A DNA stretch of 64,000 nucleotides from Roseibium sp. HPY-6 (GTDB lineage: Bacteria > Pseudomonadota > Alphaproteobacteria > Rhizobiales > Stappiaceae), in contig NZ_JBEWCD010000002.1 in the NCBI RefSeq assembly GCF_040530035.1, positions 372,001-436,000 on the forward strand. The letters are read 5' to 3'. Shown here one piece after another: positions 56,044-64,000 of the stretch. Each line of letters starts with the position of its first letter. Position 1 is the stretch's first letter. The notes beneath the pieces were generated by a model that saw only the letters and a program-made list of their open reading frames with translations, made no database searches and was not told the DNA's origin. The position numbers and the translations under genes were made by a program.

Positions 56044-57057
56044 TCACGCTGTTCTTCTGCCTCCGCGCCGCGAAGACAGATAGAATGTGAAGACAAGTGC
56101 GGCGACCAGAACGGCCCCCTTTACAAAATCCTGCATGTAGTAGGGCGCATTCATCATGGTCAGGCCCTGAAGCAGGATCCCGACGAAGAGCGCACCCGCA
56201 GCCGTCCCGAAAGCATTCGGACGGGCCGCGCCGAGCACGGCAAAACCGATCAACGCCGCGGCAACACTGTCGAGCAGCAGATTGTTTCCGGACGCTATGT
56301 CGCCACGTCCAAGGCGGGCTGCCAGCAGGATCCCTCCGACCGAAGCGAGCATCCCGGAAATCATGTAAGCGACGACCTTGTAGCGATGCACATTGGTGCC
56401 AACGAGCTCCGCGGCCCGTTCGTTTGACCCGATTGCGTACATGAGCCGCCCGTGCCGCGTATAGCCGAGAAAGAGCCAGATCAGGACCGCGATCAATAGG
56501 AAGACCACGACCGGCACCGGCACGAGACGGTCGAGAAAGAGGTCAAACCGGTGGCGGCCGAGCCACAGGAATGCAGCGGAGAAAGTACCTTCCGCCACGG
56601 ACCCGTCTTCCAGGCTCATCCCGGTTGCGATGGAGTTGCCCTGTGTCGGGATGCGCTGCAGGCCGATCAGGAGAAACATCATGCCAAGCGTGGCCAAAAG
56701 GTCCGGGACCCGCATCTTGACGATCAGCAATCCGTTCACAAGGCCGACCAATGCGCCCATCAGCAGACACAGCGCAACCGCAACGAATGCCGATTGTTCC
56801 AGTATTACCATGGTATAGGCCGACAGCATCAGTGCGGAGGTCGCAACCGAACCTATGGAGAGGTCAAAGCCTCCGACAACCAGGGTGCAGGTGACGCCAA
56901 GTGCCAGAATGCCGGTAATAGCGACGGACTGTAAAACGAAGACGGCTGATCGCGGGCTGGCAAATCCGCTTGCATAGAGTGAAAAGAACAAGGCAAGCCC
57001 GCCGAGCAGGACCAGGAAACCGTATTTAATTGCGAAATCGAGTGCGCTGCTGTTCAT
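56044..57057 (-). CDS. sugar ABC transporter permease (ribose type)
   Basis: RbsC-family inner-membrane permease of 337 residues with about nine hydrophobic segments. Family phrases include ILALGVTCTLVVGGFDLSIGSV, GLVNGLLIVKMRVPDLLATLGMMFLLIGLQRI and YAIGSNERAAELVGTNVHRYKVVAYMISGMLASVGGILLAARLG, the last being the coupling loop region. Only one permease gene is present, implying a homodimer. It lies 10 bp after the ATPase gene and 36 bp before the binding-protein gene. Confidence 0.93.
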   Translation of the reverse strand: MNSSALDFAIKYGFLVLLGGLALFFSLYASGFASPRSAVFVLQSVAITGILALGVTCTLVVGGFDLSIGSVATSALMLSAYTMVILEQSAFVAVALCLLMGALVGLVNGLLIVKMRVPDLLATLGMMFLLIGLQRIPTQGNSIATGMSLEDGSVAEGTFSAAFLWLGRHRFDLFLDRLVPVPVVVFLLIAVLIWLFLGYTRHGRLMYAIGSNERAAELVGTNVHRYKVVAYMISGMLASVGGILLAARLGRGDIASGNNLLLDSVAAALIGFAVLGAARPNAFGTAAGALFVGILLQGLTMMNAPYYMQDFVKGAVLVAALVFTFYLSSRRGGRRTA

Positions 57058-57067
57058 ATTTTAAACT

Positions 57068-58582
57068 TCATCCTGCAAGAGCCAGTCGTTCACCGGGGCC
57101 GGACACGTCCGCGACCAGGCTGTTCAGGTCAACATTTTGATTGATGTATTCGCCCACAATCGCGGCTTCGTTCAGCACAACGATCCGGTCGGCGATTTCA
57201 AGCGCTTCGTCGATCTCCGCGACAAAGACGAGTGTTGTGCGGCCTTTTGCGGTTTGCTGAATGTAGCGGCCGATATCGCGCCGCGCGCCGATATCGACAC
57301 CCTGAAACGGCTCGTCCAGCAGAAGCACGCGTGAGGCCTTCAGGAGCCAACGGCCGATCATTACCTTCTGCTGGTTGCCGCCCGACAGCGTATCGATGCC
57401 GTCTGCGTCGCTCTGGCAGACGACGCCTATTTTTTCGATCATCTCCCGGGCTGCGGTTCGCTGCTTTTTGTCGTTCAAAAAAGACAGGCTGCTGAAGGCG
57501 CCGAGAAACGGCACGGTCATGTTGTTGGCAATGTCGAAGTCCGGAACGACAGCATTGATGCTCCGGTCCTTCGGAGACATGAAAACGCCTTTTGAAACAG
57601 CGTCGCCCGAATCTGTGGGTCGATAGGACTTGCCATCCAGCTCAAGATGTCCGCCCGCAGGTTCGGCAAGACCGTAGATGACTTCGGCAAGGCGTGTCTT
57701 GCCGCTCCCGAGCAACCCGGTAAAGGCGACCACTTCGCCTTCCCGCGCTTCAAAATCTATGTCCCGGCTATCGGCGAACAGTCTGAGCTTGTCCAGGCGC
57801 AGCACGGTTTCGCCCCCTTGAACCGGGTCGATGTCGACCTCGGTCATCTGGTGGCCGAGCATGGCGTTGACGGCCCCGACATAATCAAGCGGTTCTGTTT
57901 CGAAGACGCCGGAAATAGCCCCGTCCCGCATCGAAATGATCCGGTCGGCGACCCGCCTGATATCGGACATGCGGTGCGAAATATAAAGGATTGCGACACC
58001 TTCCCCCCGCAACCGGTCGATCAGTTCGAACAAGCGTTCGGCTTCGGTGGCGGAGAGCGATGACGTCGGTTCGTCCAGGATAAGCAGCTTCGGCGATCGC
58101 GCCATGGCGCGAGCAATTGCGATCATCTGGCGGTCCGCGACGTCAAGGTCGGCGACCCGCATGCGCACATCCATCGTCAGGCCCATGCTCTCGGCAACTT
58201 TCCGGGCCTGATTGCGGAGCTTCCTGTCATTGACGAACAGGCCGACACCCGGCTCTGTCAGCCGGTCGAGCGTCAGGTTGGTCGCAACGTCGAGGTCCGG
58301 GATGACGCCATCGTCAATGGACTGGTGAACGGTCACGACACCCTTGGAGATCGCGTCTGCGGCATCGGCTGGCGAAAACGGTTTTCCACCAAGCTCTATC
58401 TCGCCCGCGTCGGCAAAGTGATAGCCGCACAGCACTTTGACGAGCGTTGACTTGCCGGCACCGTTGGCCCCCATCAACGCAGTGACTTCCCCGGACCGCA
58501 GATCCAGATCGATGCCCTTGAGAACGTGATTCTGCCCGAAGGACTTTTCCAGACCGCGGAGTTTGCAGGTGACGTTTTGCAC
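57068..58582 (-). CDS. sugar ABC transporter ATP-binding protein (tandem ATPase)
   Basis: RbsA-like protein with two fused ATPase domains, 504 residues from a GTG at 58582. GGGAGGAACG precedes this GTG, whereas an ATG at 58636 has no ribosome binding site and would lie upstream of the predicted transcription start. The first domain has MGANGAGKSTLVK (Walker A), a VADRQMIAIARAMA segment and LILDEPTSSLS. The second has TGLLGSGKTRLAE, LSGGNQQKVMIGRWL and LLLDEPFQGVDIGARRDIG. As in other sugar transporters of this class, one site is partly degenerate (the first lacks a full LSGGQ). First gene of its operon, divergent from mtnK. Confidence 0.92.
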   Translation of the reverse strand: MQNVTCKLRGLEKSFGQNHVLKGIDLDLRSGEVTALMGANGAGKSTLVKVLCGYHFADAGEIELGGKPFSPADAADAISKGVVTVHQSIDDGVIPDLDVATNLTLDRLTEPGVGLFVNDRKLRNQARKVAESMGLTMDVRMRVADLDVADRQMIAIARAMARSPKLLILDEPTSSLSATEAERLFELIDRLRGEGVAILYISHRMSDIRRVADRIISMRDGAISGVFETEPLDYVGAVNAMLGHQMTEVDIDPVQGGETVLRLDKLRLFADSRDIDFEAREGEVVAFTGLLGSGKTRLAEVIYGLAEPAGGHLELDGKSYRPTDSGDAVSKGVFMSPKDRSINAVVPDFDIANNMTVPFLGAFSSLSFLNDKKQRTAAREMIEKIGVVCQSDADGIDTLSGGNQQKVMIGRWLLKASRVLLLDEPFQGVDIGARRDIGRYIQQTAKGRTTLVFVAEIDEALEIADRIVVLNEAAIVGEYINQNVDLNSLVADVSGPGERLALAG

Positions 58583-58627
58583 CGTTCCTCCCAGATTTTT
58601 TGCGGGTTCCCCTCCCGCTTGCCACTG

Positions 58628-58656
58628 ATACAACATGCAATATAGGCATTTGTCAA
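58628..58656 (-). promoter_or_regulatory. putative sigma-70 promoter of the ABC operon
   Basis: On the minus strand TTGACA (58656-58651), a 17-base spacer, and TTGTAT (58633-58628). Transcription would begin near 58621, about 40 bases before the GTG start. Confidence 0.5.
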
Positions 58657-58666
58657 CTCAGTTGAC
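58652..58666. promoter_or_regulatory. palindrome joining the two divergent -35 boxes
   Basis: GTCAACT-C-AGTTGAC: 7-bp perfect arms around one base. Each arm is part of a TTGAC -35 element, one per strand, so a single bound regulator (the SorC-type protein at 61086 is a candidate) could govern both operons. Confidence 0.5.
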
Positions 58667-58689
58667 TTTTGAATAATCTTGATCATTAT
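58662..58689 (+). promoter_or_regulatory. putative sigma-70 promoter of mtnK-mtnA
   Basis: TTGACT at 58662-58667 with CATTAT at 58684-58689 (16-base spacer). Transcription would start near 58696, just ahead of the GGGAGGA ribosome binding site of mtnK. Confidence 0.45.
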
Positions 58690-58720
58690 CTGGGCGGAAC
58701 AGGGAGGAATGATCGCAGTC

Positions 58721-59983
58721 ATGGAAACGCCGGAGCAGTATCGGCCATTGTCGCCGGAGACCCTCGCAGCGCGTCTGGCACCGGTCGAAGCCGTGGCAAC
58801 GCGCGTCGGAAAAGACCCGGCTGGATGGACCGTGAGCGAGGTGGGTGACGGCAATCTGAACCTTGTCTTTATCGTCGAGGGTCCGGAGGGAACGGTGGTC
58901 GTCAAACAGGCACTGCCTTATGTGCGCCTTGTCGGCGACAGTTGGCCGTTGCCGCTCTATCGGGCCTTTTTTGAAAACCACGCCTTGCTGCGGCAGGAAC
59001 AGAGAGATCCCGGCTCGGTACCCGCCATTTATCACTTCGATGAAGAGCAGGCGCTGATCGTGATGGAATACCTTGCTCCTCACAAGATCCTCCGCCGCAA
59101 GCTCATTGATGGGGAAAAGGTTGCGGGCCTTGGTGAGTTTCTCGGCAAGTTCTGTGCCCGCACAGCTTTCCGCGGATCGGAGCTGTCAATGAAGAGCTCC
59201 GACAAGAAACAGGATGTCAGTCTGTTTGCCGGCAACATTGAAATTCCGGCGATCACGGAGGCGCTGGTCTTTACTGATCCCTATCACGAAGCGGAAATGA
59301 ATCATCACACCGATGGGCTCGAACCGGTGGTGTCTGCACTCAGATCTGATGCGCGTCTGAAGGCCAAGGTGCAGCGCCTCCTAATGAAATTTGCCTCTAA
59401 CACGGAGACGATGGTGCACGGCGATCTGCATAGCGGATCGATCATGTCGACCGACACGCAGACCCGCGTCATCGATCCTGAGTTCGTCCAGTACGGACCG
59501 ATGGGGTTCGACATCGGCATGCTGCTGGCAAACTTTCTGATGGCCTATTTCAGTCAGCCCGCGCATCGCGGTGCAGAGGAACTGACCGCGTATCAGGAAT
59601 GGCTTCTGTCGGTCATCACCGAGACCGTCGTTGCGTTCGAGGAGGAGTTCAGGCTGCTTTGGCAAACCGAGCGGACCGGCATGCTCTATCCCGGGGCGCT
59701 GTTTGAAGACCAGGGTCATCACTCGGCTGATGCCTGCGCCGAATTGCTGGCCGAAATCATGACCGACGCGATCGGGTTCTGCGGGATAGAAATGCACCGC
59801 CGGACGTTATCGCTCGCCCACAATGCCGACTTCGAGGAGATCGAGGACAAGGCGATTAAGGCGAAATTGGAAGCGCGCAATCTGCACATGGGAGCGCAAT
59901 TGATCCGGGAAGCGGACAATTTTGGCTCCATCAACGACCTGCTCGCCCTTGCGCGCCAGGTCAACACTGAGGACATCCTATGA
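58721..59983 (+). CDS. mtnK: S-methyl-5-thioribose kinase
   Basis: Phosphorylates 5-methylthioribose to its 1-phosphate, the entry to methionine salvage, and in some bacteria 5-deoxyribose. The 420-residue protein has the MtnK layout of the aminoglycoside-kinase fold: [19 protein letters not shown] as the glycine loop, [11 protein letters not shown] with the ATP-binding Lys, [12 protein letters not shown] as the catalytic loop and [22 protein letters not shown] as the metal-binding DxE-type motif. I place the start at 58721 (MetGluThrPro); ATGs at 58709 and a frame from 58679 are less likely given the GGGAGGA position. It overlaps mtnA by ATGA. Confidence 0.92.
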   Translation: METPEQYRPLSPETLAARLAPVEAVATRVGKDPAGWTVSEVGDGNLNLVFIVEGPEGTVVVKQALPYVRLVGDSWPLPLYRAFFENHALLRQEQRDPGSVPAIYHFDEEQALIVMEYLAPHKILRRKLIDGEKVAGLGEFLGKFCARTAFRGSELSMKSSDKKQDVSLFAGNIEIPAITEALVFTDPYHEAEMNHHTDGLEPVVSALRSDARLKAKVQRLLMKFASNTETMVHGDLHSGSIMSTDTQTRVIDPEFVQYGPMGFDIGMLLANFLMAYFSQPAHRGAEELTAYQEWLLSVITETVVAFEEEFRLLWQTERTGMLYPGALFEDQGHHSADACAELLAEIMTDAIGFCGIEMHRRTLSLAHNADFEEIEDKAIKAKLEARNLHMGAQLIREADNFGSINDLLALARQVNTEDIL

Positions 59984-61089
59984 AAGTCAACGGGACGCAC
60001 TATCGCTCGCTCTGGTGGGATGAAGACAAGGGCGCGCTCCAGATAATCGATCAACGCTGGTTGCCCCATGAATTTCGTATTCAGCAGGTTGACACGCTAA
60101 AGGATTTTGCCGACGCGATCGTCGAGATGCGCGTGCGCGGAGCGCCGTTGATCGGCGCGACAGCCGCCTATGGCATGGCACTGGCGGCCAGGTTGGACCC
60201 GTCAGACGAGAACCTGCAAAAGGCCTGGGAGTATCTGGACAAGACCCGTCCGACCGCGATCAATCTGCGGTGGGCGCTCAATCTTTGCCGTGGGCATCTG
60301 ATGCCGCTGGCAGTAGAAGACCGCGCGGAAGCTGCCCTGCGTCTTGCGCACGAAATTTCTGATGAAGACGTCGACATCAATTACAACATAGGCCAGCATG
60401 GGCTGGAGATCATTCGAAGGATCGCGGCGGGAAAATCGTCGGGCGAACCGGTCCGCATCCTGACGCATTGCAATGCCGGCTGGATTGCCACAGTGGATTG
60501 GGGAACCGCCACGAGCCCGATGTATCAGGCCCATGACAACGGCATCCCGATCCATGTCTGGGTCGATGAAACACGGCCGCGTAACCAGGGAGTACTCACT
60601 GCCTGGGAACTTGGTAGTCATGGAATTCCGCACACGTATGTTACCGACAATGCGGGCGGACATCTGATGCAGCATGGTCTCGTCGACATCGTCATTACGG
60701 GCACGGACCGGACCACACGCAGCGGAGACGTCTGTAACAAGATCGGAACCTATCTGAAGGCACTTGCCGCGCAAGCCAACAAGGTTCCGTTTTACGTTGC
60801 TTTGCCGTCGCCCACCATCGATTGGAGTGTGTCTGATGGTGTTGCTGAAATCCCGATTGAAGAACGGGCTGAGCAAGAGGTTACGCACATCCAGGGTCTG
60901 ACTCCCGAAGGCACAATCGGCCGGGTTCAGGTCACTCCGAACGGCACGCCCGGCGGCAACCCGGCCTTCGACGTGACGCCGAACCATCTCGTCACCGGGC
61001 TGATAACCGAACGAGGTGTGTGCAAGGCGAGCGCTGAGGGGTTGGCCGAGCTCTTTCCTGATTTGGCCAGGCTTGCCAAAAGCGCATGA
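59980..61089 (+). CDS. mtnA: S-methyl-5-thioribose-1-phosphate isomerase
   Basis: Converts 5-methylthioribose-1-phosphate to 5-methylthioribulose-1-phosphate; related to eIF2B subunits. The 369 residues show [22 protein letters not shown] near the N-terminus, [19 protein letters not shown] with the catalytic cysteine and [30 protein letters not shown] with the catalytic aspartate. [13 protein letters not shown] is another family phrase. It overlaps the gene on both sides by four bases (ATGA), forming mtnK-mtnA-sorC. The later pathway enzymes (mtnB, C, D or a class II aldolase) are not in the window. Confidence 0.95.
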   Translation: MKVNGTHYRSLWWDEDKGALQIIDQRWLPHEFRIQQVDTLKDFADAIVEMRVRGAPLIGATAAYGMALAARLDPSDENLQKAWEYLDKTRPTAINLRWALNLCRGHLMPLAVEDRAEAALRLAHEISDEDVDINYNIGQHGLEIIRRIAAGKSSGEPVRILTHCNAGWIATVDWGTATSPMYQAHDNGIPIHVWVDETRPRNQGVLTAWELGSHGIPHTYVTDNAGGHLMQHGLVDIVITGTDRTTRSGDVCNKIGTYLKALAAQANKVPFYVALPSPTIDWSVSDGVAEIPIEERAEQEVTHIQGLTPEGTIGRVQVTPNGTPGGNPAFDVTPNHLVTGLITERGVCKASAEGLAELFPDLARLAKSA

Positions 61090-62105
61090 GTCCGGGTCCT
61101 TCCAGGTCGTTGCCGGCGGACGGCAGGAGCGGACCCCGCTCCATCGCCACGCGGGCGCGCACCCAGGAGGATGCCATCATTGAGGTGACCTGGTGCTACT
61201 ATCATGATGGCATGAACCAGAATGATATTGCCGAGCGTCTCGGTATCTCGCGGGCAACGGTTGTCAACTATCTGGCGGAGGCGCGAAAGCGTGACTATGT
61301 GCGGATTTCGCTCGACACCGACGTCTTTCGAAATCAGGATCTTGCGCGCCGGATCGTCGACCGGTTTGGTCTTCGCGATGCGTTGGTCGTGCCATCCGCG
61401 CCCGGTAGCAATGAGCAGTCTCTTGATCGGGTAACGCGGGTCGTCGCCGACTGGCTGCCCAGTTTGCTGACGCCGGGTGACAGGCTGGGTGTGGCGTGGG
61501 GTGAAACAGTCTATCGTGTTGCCGAAGCCGCACCACGTGTCGCTGTCGAGGGCCTGACCGTGGTTCAGCTTGTCGGATCGCGCCCGGCTGCGCTGGGATT
61601 TGCAGCCGAGACCTGTTCCGCCACCCTTGCAAGACGCTACAGCGCCCATTGTGTCAATCTGCACGTCCCGCTGGTGTTGTCTGACAAGAACCTTGTCGAG
61701 CAGCTGAAACGGGAACCGGTTATCCAGGCGCAGCTGGAAGCTGTTGCGACTTGCAACAAAACGGTTTTCGCCTGTGGTACCTGCGGTGGCGACAGCCATG
61801 TGGTGCATACAGGCCTCCTTGACAAAGCCGATGTCGACGCTTGCGCGGAGGATGGTGCGATCGGGGTTATCTGTGGGCGTCTGATCGACCGGAACGGCAA
61901 TGGCCTCAACCGGGACATCGAAGACCGGATGATTGCGGTCACGCTGGATCAGATGCGCAACAAGGATATGGGTCTGCTGGTTGGGTCCGGCCCGGATCGC
62001 GCGGCACCCATGCTTGCGGCCATTCGCGGTGGATATGCCACCCACGTCGCAACCTGTTCTGAAACCGCGGAGCAGCTTCTGGCGCTGGCAGAACAAGAGC
62101 ACTGA
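61086..62105 (+). CDS. SorC/DeoR-type sugar-binding transcriptional regulator
   Basis: Regulator of 339 residues with an N-terminal helix-turn-helix ([38 protein letters not shown]) and the SorC sugar-phosphate-binding domain: [43 protein letters not shown] and a C-terminal [36 protein letters not shown]. SorC proteins usually sense phosphorylated sugars, here perhaps methylthioribose- or methylthioribulose-1-phosphate. Being the third gene of the mtn operon, it probably regulates itself and the divergent ABC operon through the palindrome at 58652. The first 25 residues are basic, disordered and not part of the family domain. Confidence 0.92.
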   Translation: MSPGPSRSLPADGRSGPRSIATRARTQEDAIIEVTWCYYHDGMNQNDIAERLGISRATVVNYLAEARKRDYVRISLDTDVFRNQDLARRIVDRFGLRDALVVPSAPGSNEQSLDRVTRVVADWLPSLLTPGDRLGVAWGETVYRVAEAAPRVAVEGLTVVQLVGSRPAALGFAAETCSATLARRYSAHCVNLHVPLVLSDKNLVEQLKREPVIQAQLEAVATCNKTVFACGTCGGDSHVVHTGLLDKADVDACAEDGAIGVICGRLIDRNGNGLNRDIEDRMIAVTLDQMRNKDMGLLVGSGPDRAAPMLAAIRGGYATHVATCSETAEQLLALAEQEH

Positions 62106-62135
62106 GGGATTGCGGCCCTGTTCGAGGCCGCGATG

Positions 62136-63020
62136 TCAGCCGGAACGCATAATCGTGGCCCGGTCATCAGGCTTTCTGCGCACAGCTAGTGAGCCAAGCC
62201 CGGACAAGGCAATGAGCGCCAAGCCCAGCAGCGCGACAGGGTCCGGCCAGTCGCCGAAGACGATGACACCTAAAATGGTTGCGGAGATGAGCTGCGTATA
62301 AACCAAAGGCGCCACCAGACTTGCGTCCGCCGTCCGGTTGGCAATGACAAGAAGATAGTTTCCCGCCGTGGAGGCGAGGGCGCTCGCAACAAGCAGTGCC
62401 CACACGGCCGTTTCATTCGGTGGAAATGTTGAGGTGAGGCCGAGAGGTGTGAGCAAAACCGTGCCGAACAGCAATTGCGACATCAGCAGCCGTGTGGGTC
62501 GCATGGCACCGGCAAGCAGCTTTGTCATGAAGAGATAACAGCCATAAAAAGTCCCGGCGAGCAGGGCGAACAGCGTGCCTGTGGTGACGCCGAAACCGGG
62601 TTTGACGACCAGCAGCACACCCAGAAATCCGATGGCCAGCAAAATGGTGTGGGTGGTCGACGGTCGTTCCTTCAAGAAGACGACTGCCAGGACATAGGAA
62701 ATGATCGGTCCGACGAAAAAGGCACCGAAGACGTTTGCGATCGGTTCGGTTTTCAGTGCCGTCAGAATGGATGAGATCCCGCCCGCGATGAAGACGGCCC
62801 GCAGGATCACGCGCCAATCCTTCATGCCGGCAAGTTCCCGCCACTGGATACGGGCGAGCGGCCACAGGACAAGCGCCCCGATCGCGAAGCGTGACCAGGC
62901 GACGATGAAAGGATCCACATCGCTCTGCGTGAGCAGCTTTCCGCAGGTATCGCCGATCACCACCAGCGTGACGGCAAGAAAGACGGTGCCGGCCAGGCGG
63001 CACAGATCGAGGGCTGACAT
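62136..63020 (-). CDS. DMT superfamily (EamA) transporter
   Basis: Ten-helix drug/metabolite transporter of 294 residues built from two EamA repeats. Family phrases are FIVAWSRFAIGALVLWPL, FFVGPIISYVLAVVFLKERPS at the end of repeat one, and APLVYTQLISATILGVIVFGDWPDPVALLGLALIALSGL at the end of repeat two. These proteins export amino acids, purines or drugs; the substrate is unpredictable. It converges with the SorC gene, separated by 30 bp that contain a short GC hairpin (62112-62131) without a T-run. Confidence 0.88.
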   Translation of the reverse strand: MSALDLCRLAGTVFLAVTLVVIGDTCGKLLTQSDVDPFIVAWSRFAIGALVLWPLARIQWRELAGMKDWRVILRAVFIAGGISSILTALKTEPIANVFGAFFVGPIISYVLAVVFLKERPSTTHTILLAIGFLGVLLVVKPGFGVTTGTLFALLAGTFYGCYLFMTKLLAGAMRPTRLLMSQLLFGTVLLTPLGLTSTFPPNETAVWALLVASALASTAGNYLLVIANRTADASLVAPLVYTQLISATILGVIVFGDWPDPVALLGLALIALSGLGSLAVRRKPDDRATIMRSG

Positions 63021-63154
63021 GTTGGAAATCCAAAACGGACTGTCGAGAGTATCCGGCGATCATCCAAATGAGCGGCAACATTGCAAGCCCGGCAAGGCCG
63101 AATTCGGTTCTCTTACCAAAAGGTGCGAGCATGTGCGCGCACCAGTGGTGATTG

Positions 63155-64000
63155 CTATTTGCTGACCAGAAACTCGACCGGCGCGCCGTTTTTCTCACCG
63201 TCGAACAGCACCAGCACCCTGTAGGCCGTTTGGGTTTCCTCGAGCACAAGCAGTGTCTCGGCGCTCGCGTTGACATCAACACCGGGAAGCGCTCCAAATG
63301 GTTCGGCAGAGTCGCCATTCTTGCCGCTCCAGAACCAGAGAGAGGGCGGCGGTGAGGGTGGCGATCGGTCCTCACCACAGGTGAAGTCTTGAACCCCGCG
63401 GCGGTCGTCGCTTCGGCCCGCAAGAATGAGAAGGCCATCCTTTACCCGGGTCAGATCGCGCACACCGACATTGTCGCCCAGCTCAACTTTCTCCGTTGTT
63501 GAGGAGGGTGGGGTCTCCTTGAAAAGCTCGCTGCCAGGCACCCGTAGGATAAACGCGTGGTTGGCAAGGCACGGACTCCTGAGACCGAACAGCATGTCGC
63601 CGTCCATCTCGGAGATCCCTTCGATGGTCACGCCATTTTGGTCCAGTTTCCCTTCGAAATAAGAGGTAAGATCGGGATTGGCATCGATCGTGTCTGCCAG
63701 GAGGTCTGTTCGCTCAACCTCCGGGGCGACCTCCTTGTCGTCGAATGTGAAAGTCGGCTTGCCGGTGCCTGTTTCGACCGGGAATCGAAACAGCCAGTAT
63801 CGAGACGGTTGCAAATCGCCGCCTCTGGAAAGCCCGTGTGAGCCGGTGACATAAAAGTAGGATGGTGCGTTGTCATCGCCGGACGGCACGAAGACCACGC
63901 CTTCCGCATCAATCTCGTCCATCTTCTCGCCGTCGACCTTTTTCGGCAGCAGCCGGATCACCCCATTCTTGTCCGGGTCGAGCCTGTCCTTCCCGATCTG
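63155..64000 (-). CDS. DUF3616 domain protein, 5' end outside the window
   Basis: Frame open to the right edge: codons upstream of the GTG at 63961 stay open to base 64000 (QIGKDRLDPDKNGV...), so the true start is beyond the window and 281 residues of the C-terminal part are seen. Phrases such as DEIDAEGVVFVPSGDD, YFYVTGSHGLSRGG, PSRYWLFRFPVE, ISEMDGDMLFGLRSPCLANHAFILRVP and VRDLTRVKDGLLILAG fit the DUF3616 family, which looks like a beta-propeller. Any signal peptide would be in the missing N-terminus. No function is established for the family. Confidence 0.75.
   Translation of the reverse strand, partial: QIGKDRLDPDKNGVIRLLPKKVDGEKMDEIDAEGVVFVPSGDDNAPSYFYVTGSHGLSRGGDLQPSRYWLFRFPVETGTGKPTFTFDDKEVAPEVERTDLLADTIDANPDLTSYFEGKLDQNGVTIEGISEMDGDMLFGLRSPCLANHAFILRVPGSELFKETPPSSTTEKVELGDNVGVRDLTRVKDGLLILAGRSDDRRGVQDFTCGEDRSPPSPPPSLWFWSGKNGDSAEPFGALPGVDVNASAETLLVLEETQTAYRVLVLFDGEKNGAPVEFLVSK

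Noticed and set aside
60927..62102. 391-codon frame antisense to the SorC regulator
   Set aside because: Overlaps a well-supported gene on the other strand; no recognisable content.

Overview
The window reads as ordinary chromosome of an alphaproteobacterium of the Hyphomicrobiales (Rhizobiales) type. The evidence is the order pckA / chvI-chvG-hprK-EIIA-HPr, an F1-only atp operon (atpHAGDC without F0 genes), AddAB instead of RecBCD, IHF-beta next to SppA, a DivL-type kinase, and the tsaE-amgK fusion next to a murU-like gene. A marine Stappiaceae member (Roseibium/Labrenzia-like) is my guess from overall character, not something the sequence proves. Coding density is high, and I see no tRNA, rRNA, CRISPR array or prophage.

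Layout. 0-9.5 kb: two small secreted proteins, a GNAT acetyltransferase, xerC, a sterol-desaturase-like membrane oxidase, an isolated hcp gene with its own sigma-54 promoter, transaldolase, priA, and a RidA/Lrp divergent pair. 9.5-14.6 kb: the F1 ATP synthase operon. 14.6-21 kb: two tandem paralogous GAF-PAS-GGDEF diguanylate cyclases. 21-25 kb: a small GcrA-C-terminus-like protein and a molybdenum-enzyme maturation operon (split XdhC, LysE-type exporter, MoCo nucleotidyltransferase fusion). 25-31 kb: pckA and the ChvGI / HprK / PTS signalling cluster. 31-34 kb: a CFA-synthase-like methyltransferase and ahcY. 34-46.6 kb: divL, tsaE-amgK, murU, addB, addA, trxA, interrupted by a small non-autonomous inverted-repeat element between murU and addB. 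46.6-54.8 kb: grpE, a TRIC-type channel, small enzymes, sppA-ihfB-lapA, two transporters and a PPIase. 54.9-62.1 kb: a ribose-type ABC importer divergent from mtnK-mtnA and a SorC regulator, probably a methylthioribose or 5-deoxypentose salvage locus. 62.1 kb to the end: a DMT permease and the 3' part of a DUF3616 gene.

Most interesting signals: (1) the stand-alone hcp gene preceded by a textbook -24/-12 promoter, a perfect 9-bp-arm palindrome about 110 bp upstream and a CRP-consensus palindrome further up; (2) the 34-bp terminal inverted repeats of a roughly 262-bp element that begins at the murU stop codon and duplicates CTAG; (3) the MTR-type ABC/mtnKA/SorC locus with back-to-back -35 boxes forming one palindrome; (4) perfect palindromes upstream of ahcY (SahR-like) and pckA (LacI/PckR-like); (5) the Tyr-for-His substitution that identifies DivL. 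Sulfur and one-carbon metabolism recurs (ahcY, mtnKA, SAM-dependent CFA synthase), as does carbon/envelope signalling (pckA, ChvGI, HprK/PTS, DivL, MurU/AmgK).
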